From: CAZUZD01 sp964624465 | GTDB taxonomy: Bacteria > Planctomycetota > Planctomycetia > Isosphaerales > Isosphaeraceae | DNA: 15,388 nucleotides | Assembly (NCBI GenBank): GCA_964624465.1 | Contig: CAZUZD010000133.1 | Location: 1-15,388, forward strand | Direction: 5' to 3' | The notes under the pieces: model-generated | The model's input: only the letters and a program-made list of their open reading frames with translations | Databases searched by the model: none | Told to the model about the DNA's origin: nothing | Part shown: positions 1 to 7,717 of the stretch, piece by piece | Numbering within the stretch: the stretch's first letter is position 1 | Layout of the letters: each line of letters opens with the position of its first letter | Made by a program: the position numbers and the translations under genes

Positions 1-1583
1 AGGGGATCAACAAGGAGATCGAGAAGCTGCTTTCCGCTCACCCCGAGCTGGCCTACGACGGTCGGAACCGGCTCGAGGACGAGGTCCTCGAGGCTCGCTC
101 GGTCCTGCTGAGCAAGCGGGTCCGGTTCGACGATCTGAGCCACGAGCGTCGGATCAACGAGATGTGGCCGAAGTACAAGTTTCCGGGCGCCAGCACGCCC
201 GCCGACAGCACGATCGCCGAGCTGACGCAGATGAAGAAGTCCGCCGAACGCCAGCTCGGCGAGCTGCGGCGCTCGGTGCGGGCGGATCGCTACGGCTCCG
301 ATCCGAGCGCCCGGTACCTCACGGGTCGGATCCGCCAGATCAACGCGGAGCTCGCCAGGCTGGATCGGCAACCGGATGTCGAGCGGACCCCCGACCTGGG
401 CCCGATCCATCTGACCCGTGCCGCCGAGGAGTTGCGACAGACGGCGCAGGAGTTCCAGGCGATCCAGGAGCGGCTGGCCGACTCGACCCCGCATCAGCAG
501 ACCTTGCTCGCCATGCTCAAGGAGCGCGAGCAGGTCGAGCTGGAGATGGTGAAAGTCCAGCAGCGGCTCTCGAACTTCGACATGGTCTCGGCCACGCAGG
601 GCGAGCCGGTTCAGGAGATCCTGCTCGCCTCCGACCCGATGGCCCCGGTGCGGCCGAACCGGCCGATGTACATCGCCTTGATCTCGATCCTGGGTCTGGT
701 GCTCGGCCTCGGCATGGCCTGTCTCCTCGAATCGATGGACCACTCGGTGAAGGTGCCCGAGCAGCTCACCTCGGGGCTCGGCCTGCCGCTCTTCGGCGTG
801 GTCCCCCGGATGCGGCGGCTGCCGGCGATGGAGCGCGGCGGCCTGCTCTGGACCCCGGGGGCTCCGACCTCGCTGGAGGCCGACGCGTTCCGGAACCTGC
901 GGGCCAGCCTGCTGGGCTCCGAGTCGCCCGAGGCCCCGATCGTCACCCTGCTGGTCACCAGCGCCAAGACCGGCGAAGGAAAGACGACCACGGCCCTGAA
1001 CCTGGCCGCCACCTGCGCTCGTGCCGGCGAGCGGACGATCCTGGTGGACTGCGACCTGCGATCGCCGGCCCTGGCCGAGGCGTTCGGCTCGGACAACACG
1101 CTCGGCCTGGTCGACGTGCTCCAGGGGGTCATGCCCTGGCAGCAGGCGGTGGTGCGGTCCGAGGACAACCCAAACCTGTGCTTCCTGCCGGCCGGCGACC
1201 TGACCGGTGTCCCCATCGAGATCCTGGGCAGCCTGGAGCTGCGGCAGCTCGTGGCCGCCCTGGCCGGCCACTTCCACCGCGTGATCCTCGATGGCCCGGC
1301 CGTCCTCGGACTGGCCGACTGCCGGATGCTGGGTCAGGTGGTGGACGCGACGCTGTTCGTGGTCCGCAGCGGGGCCCACGAGATCGTGCCCCTGCGGCGC
1401 GCCAAGGAGATGCTCGAGCAGTCGCGGGTCCGGATCGCCGGCGTCGTGTTCAACGGGCTGAGCGACGACCTCGACAACTGGTCGAACACCGGCGTCGTCC
1501 GCGGCCTGGCCCTCGAGAGCCCGGCCCCGGCCATCCGCGACCGTGGTCTCGCCGCCCCGCAGCCCGCCGGCGTCACCGACTGA
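1..1583 (+). CDS. Wzz / BY-kinase-like polysaccharide chain-length regulator (5' partial)
   Basis: The reading frame is open from nt 3 with no start in view, so the N-terminus lies upstream; 526 codons are visible. Nt 3-600 encode a charged, helical, coiled-coil-rich periplasmic segment typical of Wzz proteins. A membrane segment follows at about nt 666-728 after a Pro-rich lead-in (VRPNRPMY). The cytoplasmic ATPase then has Walker A (SAKTGEGKTTT, about nt 963-995), Walker A' (ILVDCDLR, nt 1038-1061) and a Walker B-like VILDGPA (nt 1281-1301). Family knowledge: such proteins control polymer length and export, usually through ATP-dependent autophosphorylation of a C-terminal tyrosine cluster. 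Oddities: I find no tyrosine after the membrane segment, and the usual D-x-P-P after Walker B is D-G-P-A. It is therefore better called a CpsD/BY-kinase-like ATPase than a proven tyrosine kinase. It lies directly upstream of a polymerase/ligase-like gene, which fits polysaccharide export. Confidence 0.9.
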   Translation, partial: GINKEIEKLLSAHPELAYDGRNRLEDEVLEARSVLLSKRVRFDDLSHERRINEMWPKYKFPGASTPADSTIAELTQMKKSAERQLGELRRSVRADRYGSDPSARYLTGRIRQINAELARLDRQPDVERTPDLGPIHLTRAAEELRQTAQEFQAIQERLADSTPHQQTLLAMLKEREQVELEMVKVQQRLSNFDMVSATQGEPVQEILLASDPMAPVRPNRPMYIALISILGLVLGLGMACLLESMDHSVKVPEQLTSGLGLPLFGVVPRMRRLPAMERGGLLWTPGAPTSLEADAFRNLRASLLGSESPEAPIVTLLVTSAKTGEGKTTTALNLAATCARAGERTILVDCDLRSPALAEAFGSDNTLGLVDVLQGVMPWQQAVVRSEDNPNLCFLPAGDLTGVPIEILGSLELRQLVAALAGHFHRVILDGPAVLGLADCRMLGQVVDATLFVVRSGAHEIVPLRRAKEMLEQSRVRIAGVVFNGLSDDLDNWSNTGVVRGLALESPAPAIRDRGLAAPQPAGVTD

Positions 1584-1649
1584 GGCGCTGCGACTCGACG
1601 CGATCTCTGCCCACACGATTGAACGACACCCTGGACGATGACAACCGAT

Positions 1650-1671
1650 CCCGAGGCGCCCCGCGCCCGGG
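1650..1671 (+). other. GC-rich hairpin just upstream of the ligase-like gene
   Basis: The arms CCCGAGGCGC and GCGCCCGGG pair as nine G-C pairs with one bulged A (nt 1654) around a CCC loop. The hairpin ends 7 nt before the extended Shine-Dalgarno of the next gene and has no T-run behind it. It could reduce read-through from the kinase gene or affect access to the ribosome site. In DNA this GC-rich it could also be chance. Confidence 0.3.
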
Positions 1672-1678
1672 TCGTGGT

Positions 1679-1688
1679 GAGGAGGAGG
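1679..1688 (+). promoter_or_regulatory. Extended Shine-Dalgarno that fixes a GTG start
   Basis: The purine run GAGGAGGAGG contains AGGAGG at 1683-1688, 5 nt before GTG 1694, and again at 1680-1685 with 8 nt spacing. No ATG in the ligase-like frame lies near it, and translation from the GTG leads directly into a charged N-terminus and the first membrane segment. This site decides the start of the following gene. Confidence 0.75.
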
Positions 1689-1693
1689 CGACC

Positions 1694-3220
1694 GTGAATC
1701 GACTGGCCCGCGGGCTCGACCGACTGCTCGCCACCGGCCTGGTGCTGGTGCTGGTCGGCTCCGTGTTCGCCTTCGGAGGCGCGGTGTGGTGGGCCCGGCC
1801 GGTGCTGGCGGGGCTCGTCACCGTGCTGACGCTGGCGCTGCTGCTGCGGGCCGGTGTGAGCGGTCGGGTGCGGCTGCTGCGCAGCCCCTGGATGGCGCTC
1901 GGACTGGCGGCCATCGGGCTGGCGGTGGTGCAGCTGGCCCCGCTGCCGGCGGGCCTGGCCGCGCAGGTCTCGTTCCGGGCGCGGGCGGCCTACGAGCAGG
2001 CGGCGATCGCCCCGGCCGACGACGCGAGTGGCCCGGCGCGGTCTCCTGCGACCGTCGATCGTTCGGCCACGCTCCGCTGGATCGCCGGGGCCTCGATCTG
2101 CCTGGCCCTCTTCGGCATAACGGCGCACTTCGTCGACCGGGTCTGCCGCCTGCGGCTCGTCTGGGGCAGCATCGTCACCGCGTTCGGGCTCTGCACGGCG
2201 TTCGGGGTGGTGCAACTGACCAGCGGGAGCGAGGGCCTGTACGGCGTGCTCCTGCCGGGCACCGGCCCGAGCTGGGCGCCGTCGCTGGCCGATGCCCTCG
2301 ACGCCCCGGGTTCCAGCCTGCTGCGCGCGGTGCCGATGGCCGACGGCTCGGCCGGCCTGGCCGTGGTCCCGCATCCCCGGCCGGCGCGAGCGATTGGCCC
2401 GATGATGGGAGGCCCCGGTGCCTACCTGGCGCTGGCCGCCCTGGCGCTGCCGCTGGCCCTGGCCCTGGCGCTCCAGACCCTGGCCCCGCGCGGCAGCCGC
2501 GAGTCGCTCGCCCACCGGCTCAAGCTCGAGGGCGGCATGGCCCGCCTGGTCCTGCTCGTCGCCGTGCTGATCGGCGGCGGCGCCCTCTCGGGGGCGCTGG
2601 GCGGTCGGTGGCTGGTGGTGCCGATCGGGGTGGCGCTGCTGCTGACCGGCCTGCCCGCGACGCGCGGCACCGGCCTGCGCTGGTCGGCGCCCGCGCTCAC
2701 CCTGCTGGCCGTGCTCGCCCTGGCCGGCGGCACCCGCCTCACTCCCGCCCTCGGCACCCTCGACGGTACCAGCCCGCTGGCGGGGCCGGACGGCCGGGCC
2801 GCGATGACACGAGTCTGGGCCGACGCCGCCCGCCTGGCGCGGGACTTCCCCCTGGTCGGCACCGGCCTCGGCAGCTTCCCGGCGATCTACCCGCAGTACA
2901 AGCAGCAGGACGCCAGTCTCACGACTGCCTGGAGCACTCTGATGCGCTGGTGGGTCGAGGCGGGCTGGGCCGGTCTGGGGCTGCTCGGCCTGGCCCTGGC
3001 CTGGGCCCTGATCCGGCTGCCCGTCTCGCTCCAGGGGGTGGGTTCGGCCGACCGGGCGCTGGCGTTCGGGCTCGTGGGGGCTGCGGTGGGCCTGGGGCTC
3101 TTCTCCGCCGTGCACTGGACGGTGGAGTTGCCCGCGGTGGCGCTGGCCGCCAGCGCCGTGGCTGGCACGCTGAACCGCTGGCTCGCCGGCGGCACCGACC
3201 TGTTCGTGGAGGCCGCCTGA
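1694..3220 (+). CDS. O-antigen ligase / Wzy-type polymerase family membrane protein
   Basis: A 508-residue polytopic inner-membrane protein with about 12 hydrophobic segments. A long soluble loop after the fifth segment (about residues 180-235) and another near the C-terminus break up the helices. The strongest family sign is DFPLVGTGLGSFPAIYPQYK (about nt 2845-2904), which matches the 'P-x-x-G-x-G-x-x-F' pattern near the C-terminal loop of WaaL/O-antigen-ligase (Wzy_C) proteins. These proteins transfer or polymerise lipid-linked glycan on the periplasmic side. The start is GTG 1694, behind a very strong GAGGAGGAGG. The stop overlaps the ATG of the FHA protein by one base, implying translational coupling. 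Polymerase and ligase cannot be separated from sequence alone, and a second polymerase-like gene lies at 11830-13194. Leu/Ala/Gly content is extreme even for a membrane protein, probably because of base composition. Confidence 0.8.
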   Translation: MNRLARGLDRLLATGLVLVLVGSVFAFGGAVWWARPVLAGLVTVLTLALLLRAGVSGRVRLLRSPWMALGLAAIGLAVVQLAPLPAGLAAQVSFRARAAYEQAAIAPADDASGPARSPATVDRSATLRWIAGASICLALFGITAHFVDRVCRLRLVWGSIVTAFGLCTAFGVVQLTSGSEGLYGVLLPGTGPSWAPSLADALDAPGSSLLRAVPMADGSAGLAVVPHPRPARAIGPMMGGPGAYLALAALALPLALALALQTLAPRGSRESLAHRLKLEGGMARLVLLVAVLIGGGALSGALGGRWLVVPIGVALLLTGLPATRGTGLRWSAPALTLLAVLALAGGTRLTPALGTLDGTSPLAGPDGRAAMTRVWADAARLARDFPLVGTGLGSFPAIYPQYKQQDASLTTAWSTLMRWWVEAGWAGLGLLGLALAWALIRLPVSLQGVGSADRALAFGLVGAAVGLGLFSAVHWTVELPAVALAASAVAGTLNRWLAGGTDLFVEAA

Positions 3221-5775
3221 TGCCGCCGCGTGCCGCTCACTCCAGCTACCTGCACGTGCTGACCCGCACGGGCGGGGCCGCCCGCGTGGTTCCCCTGACG
3301 GGGACCCTCGTGCGCGTCGGTCGAGGCGCCGGCTGCGACGTGCCGATTGACGATCCCCGGCTGGCCGACGTGCATTGCGTGCTCCGGCGTCGGGGCGAGG
3401 GCTGGACCGTCGAGCCGGCGGGCCTGGCCGGCCGCGTCCTGGTCGACGGCGTCACGATCCAGGGACCGCAGCCGCTGTCCCCCGGCGCGACCGTCCGGAT
3501 CGGCGAGGTCCGGCTCAGCCTGCATGCCCTCGTCGGCGATGCCGACCCGTCGACTCCCGGGTCGTTCGAGACGCCGCTGGCGGTCGAGGCGACGTCCGTC
3601 GAGCCCCGGGTCCTGGCGTCCGGATCCGATCCCGCGGTCCCGTCCCCGATCCCGGATGCGACGCCTGCACCGTCTGATCCCGATGCCGACTCGGAGGCCG
3701 AGCGGCTGGCGCGCTGGCAGGCGAGCCTGGAGTTCCGCGAGCGCTGGCTGGCCTCGCGTCGCGAGGAGCAGCGTTGGGAACAGCGCTGGCGCTCGGCTGG
3801 CGACCGGCTCAAGGCTCGCAGCCCAGCGGGTCTGGTCGGCCGCGCCCCGTCCGCCGATCCCCTCCGGCCGCGCCCCGAACCTCCCCGCGCCCCGGACCGC
3901 GTCGATCTCGGAGGCCGAGTCCGCCACGAGCGGCCCGATCGCGAGCCTCCGACCCCGCCCGTCCACCGTCCCGAATTGCCCCCACGTCCGGTCGCGCCCT
4001 CACCCCCCCCGACGGCCAGACGGCAGCCCCCGGAGCCGTTCCGGCGGCCGGTGTTCGAGCCGATCCACCCCGATCCGGACCGCGACCGCGACAACACCGA
4101 TGGCCCCGTGACGCTGCTGGACGCCGAGGAACTGGCCGCACGTCGCGCCTGGGAGGAGTCCAACGCTGCGGGGTTCCGCCCCGATCCGACCCCGGCCGCT
4201 GCTCCGCAGCCAGCGGACCAGCCTGGATCGCTGGTGCGCCCGCTCCTGATCGAATCCGACTTCGCCTTCGACCTGACCGACGCCACGACCGGACCCGCCG
4301 TGGAGCCGATGGTCGACGCCGTCCCGGCCCCGCCGGCGGCTCCCGGGGTGGACTCGCTGCCCGTCGCCCCGGACCCCACGCTTGCTCCGATTCCTGAGCC
4401 GGTGCGCGCGGAGTCCGTCGCACTGGTCGACCCGGGTCCCGAGCCGGTCGGACCGAGCCCTGCGGTCTGGCTCCCCACGCCGGTCGAGACGGAGCCGTCA
4501 CCGGCGGTGCCGGCCGACGAGCGGGCCAGGTCGGTGCCTCCAGCTCCCGAGCCCGACACGGAGCCGACCGTCGAGCCGCACGGTCTGGCTCCGCTCGACC
4601 GCAGCAACGAGGGGACCCCGTGGCCGAGTGCTCGTGAAATCCTGGAGGCCCATCGCGCCCGGGTCAGCGAGGGTGAGCGGTCGCCGGTCCTGGAGGCCTC
4701 GCGGCGCCGCCGGCCCGTGCCGACCGCGGCGCAGGCGCCCGAGTCCTGGACGCTCCCGGCCGCGATCGCAGTCCCCCCGGCCGTGGCCTTGACCCTGTTC
4801 CTGGGCGGCCTGGGACTGGCGCTTTGCTGGCTCTGGGCCCAGGATCAGCGAGTGGCCGCCTCGATCTCCGACCGGCTGCTGGCCGGCCAGTCGCTGCCAC
4901 CGTCGGGCCTCGAGGCCGACCGATTGCCGAGTCCGTCGTGGTGGGGCTCGACCGCCGATCACCTGTACGGCCATGCGGTCGCGCTCGGCACGCCGGATGA
5001 CCCGACGCGTTCCGACGAGATCCGGTTCCTGCTCGGCCTGGCCGCCGGGGCCTCGCCGCTGCATCCCGGTGTCCGTTTCTCCGCGGCCCGGTTGCGGCCG
5101 GAGGCGTCGACCGACGCGACCGATCTGAACCTGAGCCGGGACATCCTCCCGATGGCCCTGGCCGGGCGACACCGGCTGGCGGCCGGCGACCGCGAGCGGG
5201 CCCTGCTGCACTACCGCGAGGCCCTCGAGCTGGCCGTCCGCTCCGATCCCGCCGACTCCGCCGAGCCGCGCAAGGACACCGGCTCGCGCGATGGCCGGCT
5301 CCTGCTGCCCAACGAGGATCTGATCGCCCCCATCATCCGCGAGCTGGCGGCGTATCCCGGCTGGAGCTACGAGGACTGGAAGCCGGCCATCCCCGAGGAG
5401 GGGGTTGCCCTGCTGGCCACGTACCGGGTGCTCCGCGACCGCAATGACCGGGCGGCCGACCGCGTCCTGGACCGGCTGATCACCGCCGAGTCCGATCCGG
5501 AAGGGGCGGCCCCGTGGCCGGCCGTCGAGCGAGCGGCCCGCGCCGAGGCCCGCGCCGAGCGTCGCCAGTGGCGCGAGGCCGAGGCGCTGTACCGCACGGC
5601 CCTCGCCGGCACGACTGCACCCCGGCTGCGGCATGCCTGGTGGTTGAACCTCGCCGAGATCGAGGGTCGTCTGAACGACTTCGATGCCCGCCGCGCGGCG
5701 CTCGACCGGGCCTGGAACGAGGTGGAAGACCCCGACGCGCCCGGCCAGTCGAGCGCCGGGGGAGCGGCCCCATGA
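3220..5775 (+). CDS. FHA-domain, single-pass membrane, TPR-like protein
   Basis: An 851-residue protein of unusual build. Residues about 10-101 are a forkhead-associated (FHA) domain with the GR motif (G34-R35), D44-D45, H52 and G77. The usual Ser of S-x-x-H is Ala49, and the usual Asn before G77 is Asp76. Residues about 157-205 form a charged, Trp- and Arg-rich helix. Residues about 205-500 are Pro-rich and probably disordered. One membrane segment lies at about 510-540. The C-terminal third, presumably periplasmic, has TPR-like helices (about 645-680 and 768-838). The start ATG shares a base with the preceding stop and has GGAGG at 3208-3212, 7 nt upstream. Family knowledge: FHA domains bind phosphothreonine peptides, and TPRs bind proteins. 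Inference: an inner-membrane scaffold linking cytoplasmic signalling to the glycan/exosortase machinery. I do not recognise a named family for the full architecture. Confidence 0.85.
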   Translation: MPPRAAHSSYLHVLTRTGGAARVVPLTGTLVRVGRGAGCDVPIDDPRLADVHCVLRRRGEGWTVEPAGLAGRVLVDGVTIQGPQPLSPGATVRIGEVRLSLHALVGDADPSTPGSFETPLAVEATSVEPRVLASGSDPAVPSPIPDATPAPSDPDADSEAERLARWQASLEFRERWLASRREEQRWEQRWRSAGDRLKARSPAGLVGRAPSADPLRPRPEPPRAPDRVDLGGRVRHERPDREPPTPPVHRPELPPRPVAPSPPPTARRQPPEPFRRPVFEPIHPDPDRDRDNTDGPVTLLDAEELAARRAWEESNAAGFRPDPTPAAAPQPADQPGSLVRPLLIESDFAFDLTDATTGPAVEPMVDAVPAPPAAPGVDSLPVAPDPTLAPIPEPVRAESVALVDPGPEPVGPSPAVWLPTPVETEPSPAVPADERARSVPPAPEPDTEPTVEPHGLAPLDRSNEGTPWPSAREILEAHRARVSEGERSPVLEASRRRRPVPTAAQAPESWTLPAAIAVPPAVALTLFLGGLGLALCWLWAQDQRVAASISDRLLAGQSLPPSGLEADRLPSPSWWGSTADHLYGHAVALGTPDDPTRSDEIRFLLGLAAGASPLHPGVRFSAARLRPEASTDATDLNLSRDILPMALAGRHRLAAGDRERALLHYREALELAVRSDPADSAEPRKDTGSRDGRLLLPNEDLIAPIIRELAAYPGWSYEDWKPAIPEEGVALLATYRVLRDRNDRAADRVLDRLITAESDPEGAAPWPAVERAARAEARAERRQWREAEALYRTALAGTTAPRLRHAWWLNLAEIEGRLNDFDARRAALDRAWNEVEDPDAPGQSSAGGAAP

Positions 5776-5882
5776 GCCGAGCCCCGGCCCGCGACCGCCC
5801 CCCGCGTCCTGTCGCCAGCGAACCCTTGACCGGCCCCGATCCCGGAGCGCCCGGACCCCGACCTGACCCCCGAGGTACGACG

Positions 5883-6860
5883 ATGGACACCCTCACCGCG
5901 CATCCGAGCGTCGACCGGCCCGACCTGGCGGCGACTGCCGCCGACGGCCCGGCGCTGCTGGCGCGGCTCCGCGGGGCCTGGCATGGTCCCGGTCGGGCGG
6001 CTCTGATCGGGGGCGCGGCCGGGTGCGCCTTGCTCGGCGTCCTGTTCGCCCCGACGCTGGGTCACTTCGTCCTCACCTGGATGACCGACGAGAACTACAG
6101 CCACGGCTTCCTCGTGCCGCTGCTGAGCCTGTACTTCGCCAACGAGGCCGCCCGCCGGGGCGCCGTGCCCGTCCGGGGCGGCCTGATTCTCGGCGGCCTG
6201 CTGCTGGCCCTGTCGGTGCTCGGCCGCCTGGCCACCACGGTCGTGCCGGTGGGCATCGTCAGCGACGTCTCGTTCCTGCTCGGCCTGGCCGGATTGGTCG
6301 CCGCCCTGGCCGGGACGGCCGTGCTGCGGCGCTACGGGTTCTCGCTGTTCTTCCTGATCTTCATGGTGCCGCTGCCGGTGGCCCTGTACGCGGCACTCGC
6401 CGGCCCGCTCCAGCGGCTGGTGACGGTCCTGAGCGGGGCCCTGCTGAATGCCAGTGGGATCCCCGTGCTCTGCCAGGGGAACATGATGACGCTGCCCGGC
6501 GACGTGCAGCTGTTCGTGGCCGAGGCGTGCAGCGGCATGCGGCAGCTCACCGGATTCCTGGCCCTGACGACAGCCGTTGCGTACCTCTCGAATCGCCCGG
6601 CCTGGTATCGCGCGGCGGTCGTCGCCGCGTCGATTCCGATCGCCCTGACAGCCAACGTGCTCCGCGTCACGCTCACCGGGATGATCGCCTACCACATCGA
6701 TCCCGAGCTGACCCGGGGCCAGTTTCACACCCTCGAGGGCCTGCTCATGATGGGCGTGGGCCTGGCCCTGCTCGGCGGCTTCTGCGGCCTGCTGAACCTC
6801 CTCTCCCCCGCGCCCGCCGGGTCGAATCACTCCGCCACCCCTCAGGGAGCCGTCGCATGA
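5883..6860 (+). CDS. xrt: Exosortase (membrane transpeptidase-like sorting enzyme)
   Basis: A 325-residue polytopic membrane protein of the exosortase/archaeosortase family. The expected active-site residues are all visible: Cys216 in EACSGMRQL, Arg261 in NVLRVTLTG and His282 in FHTLEG. The N-terminal DENYSHGFLVPLL block is also typical. Exosortases cleave C-terminal sorting signals (PEP-CTERM and relatives) and attach the protein to a surface carrier, and they usually sit beside exopolysaccharide genes, as here. I place the start at ATG 5883, with GAGG at 5872-5875 and 7 nt spacing. An in-frame ATG at 5772 overlaps the FHA stop as ATGA and would add 37 Pro/Arg-rich residues. Its third codon positions are clearly less G/C-rich than the body of the gene, so I judge it untranslated. 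The exosortase subfamily cannot be assigned by eye. The stop overlaps the EpsI start. Confidence 0.93.
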   Translation: MDTLTAHPSVDRPDLAATAADGPALLARLRGAWHGPGRAALIGGAAGCALLGVLFAPTLGHFVLTWMTDENYSHGFLVPLLSLYFANEAARRGAVPVRGGLILGGLLLALSVLGRLATTVVPVGIVSDVSFLLGLAGLVAALAGTAVLRRYGFSLFFLIFMVPLPVALYAALAGPLQRLVTVLSGALLNASGIPVLCQGNMMTLPGDVQLFVAEACSGMRQLTGFLALTTAVAYLSNRPAWYRAAVVAASIPIALTANVLRVTLTGMIAYHIDPELTRGQFHTLEGLLMMGVGLALLGGFCGLLNLLSPAPAGSNHSATPQGAVA

Positions 6861-7579
6861 CTGCCACCGCGAGTGGAACGACGATCCCGTCGACGATTCG
6901 CCCGCGCTCGTGGGGCCTTCGCCTGACCGTGGCCCTCGGCCTCCTGACGCTCGGCGTGGTCGCCGAGTCGGCGCTGGAGGCGAGCTATCGCACTCCCAGG
7001 CCGCCGCTCAACGCCCCACTGGCGACGATCCCCCTGGAGCTTGGGCGCTGGGTTGGCCGCGACGAGGCGATGGACCCGGCGATCCTGCGTGAGGCTCAGT
7101 GCGACGACTACCTGAACCGGGTCTACGAGGACCCACACCGGCCCGGACGTCAGATCCGGGTCTGGATGAACTACTCGGTGCACGGCCTGAACCTGCGGCA
7201 CTCGCCCGAGATCTGCCTGCCCTCGGGCGGCTGGTCGAAGATCGAGTCGCACACCCGGGTGCTCCAGGTCGAGCGCCCGGGTGTTCCGGCGCTGCCGGTG
7301 ATGCGCCTGGGCTACGCGCAGGGTGAGATGGTCCAGGGCATCGGCTTCTGGTACTACATCTTCGGCGAGGGACCCCTGGAACACTTTGCCAGGACTCTCC
7401 CGATTGCCAATCGCAGCAGCCACGGCCGCACGACCCGGGGGTCGGGCCTGACCGTGGAGATCTTCAGCCCCGGCGAGCACGACCCGGAGGGGGAATCCCT
7501 CAGGGAGTTCGCCGCGGCCGTCGCCGGGGCGCTGGAACCGCTCTTGCCGGCGGATCGGGCCAATTACTACATTCCCTGA
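6857..7579 (+). CDS. epsI: Exosortase-associated EpsI family protein (DUF3485)
   Basis: A 240-residue protein with a short N-terminal tail, one membrane segment (about residues 21-40) and a periplasmic domain. The diagnostic block is LNLRHSPEICLPSGGW (His115, Glu118 and Cys120 included), preceded by QCDDYLNRVY. Both belong to the EpsI/DUF3485 family. EpsI is found as a free-standing neighbour of exosortase or fused to its C-terminus. Its biochemical role is not firmly established, though it is needed for some methanolan-type exopolysaccharides. Here it is free-standing and overlaps the exosortase stop by four bases (ATGA), with AGGGAG at 6844-6849, 7 nt before the start. Co-translation with exosortase is therefore likely. 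The full length matches the family, and the Cys/His core is intact. Confidence 0.92.
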   Translation: MTATASGTTIPSTIRPRSWGLRLTVALGLLTLGVVAESALEASYRTPRPPLNAPLATIPLELGRWVGRDEAMDPAILREAQCDDYLNRVYEDPHRPGRQIRVWMNYSVHGLNLRHSPEICLPSGGWSKIESHTRVLQVERPGVPALPVMRLGYAQGEMVQGIGFWYYIFGEGPLEHFARTLPIANRSSHGRTTRGSGLTVEIFSPGEHDPEGESLREFAAAVAGALEPLLPADRANYYIP

Positions 7580-7717
7580 CGCACACATCGGCGATTCCCG
7601 CCAACCGGGGCCGGGACGGAGTTGCCCCGACGGGCCCTGAGCCATCACCTCGACCGGTCAGCGGCCGTTCCCCATCGACCCCACGGGTCGGGCCGCATCC
7701 CACGAAGGACTGAGCGG
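7580..7717 (+). other. Intergenic gap between epsI and gmd
   Basis: This 138-nt gap has no open gene. It contains two small hairpins: CGGGGC/GCCCCG (7606-7611 with 7624-7629, 12-nt loop) and CGACCC-CAC-GGGTCG (7676-7690). The palindrome GACCGGTC lies at 7652-7659. AAGGA at 7705-7709, 8 nt before ATG 7718, is the gmd ribosome site. I see no convincing -35/-10 pair and no T-run, so it is unclear whether transcription crosses this gap. Confidence 0.4.

Noticed and set aside
1619..1647. TTGAAC as a -35 box before the ligase-like gene
   Set aside because: No acceptable -10 hexamer lies 16-18 nt downstream, so I do not call a promoter.
164..1693. Upstream extension of the ligase-like frame through the kinase gene
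   Set aside because: That stretch is an out-of-frame shadow of the Wzz/kinase gene. The strong ribosome site and the hydrophobic N-terminus support GTG 1694.
1334..3115. Long open frame on the - strand, opposite the ligase-like gene
   Set aside because: Its translation is Gln/Arg/Gly/Pro-rich low-complexity sequence with no domain, typical of the antisense of a high-GC gene. The + strand protein has clear membrane segments and a family signature.
1786..3219. Upstream in-frame extension of the FHA protein through the ligase-like gene
   Set aside because: The extended translation is Arg/Gly/Pro-rich shadow sequence. ATG 3220 has a GGAGG at correct spacing and leads directly into the FHA domain.
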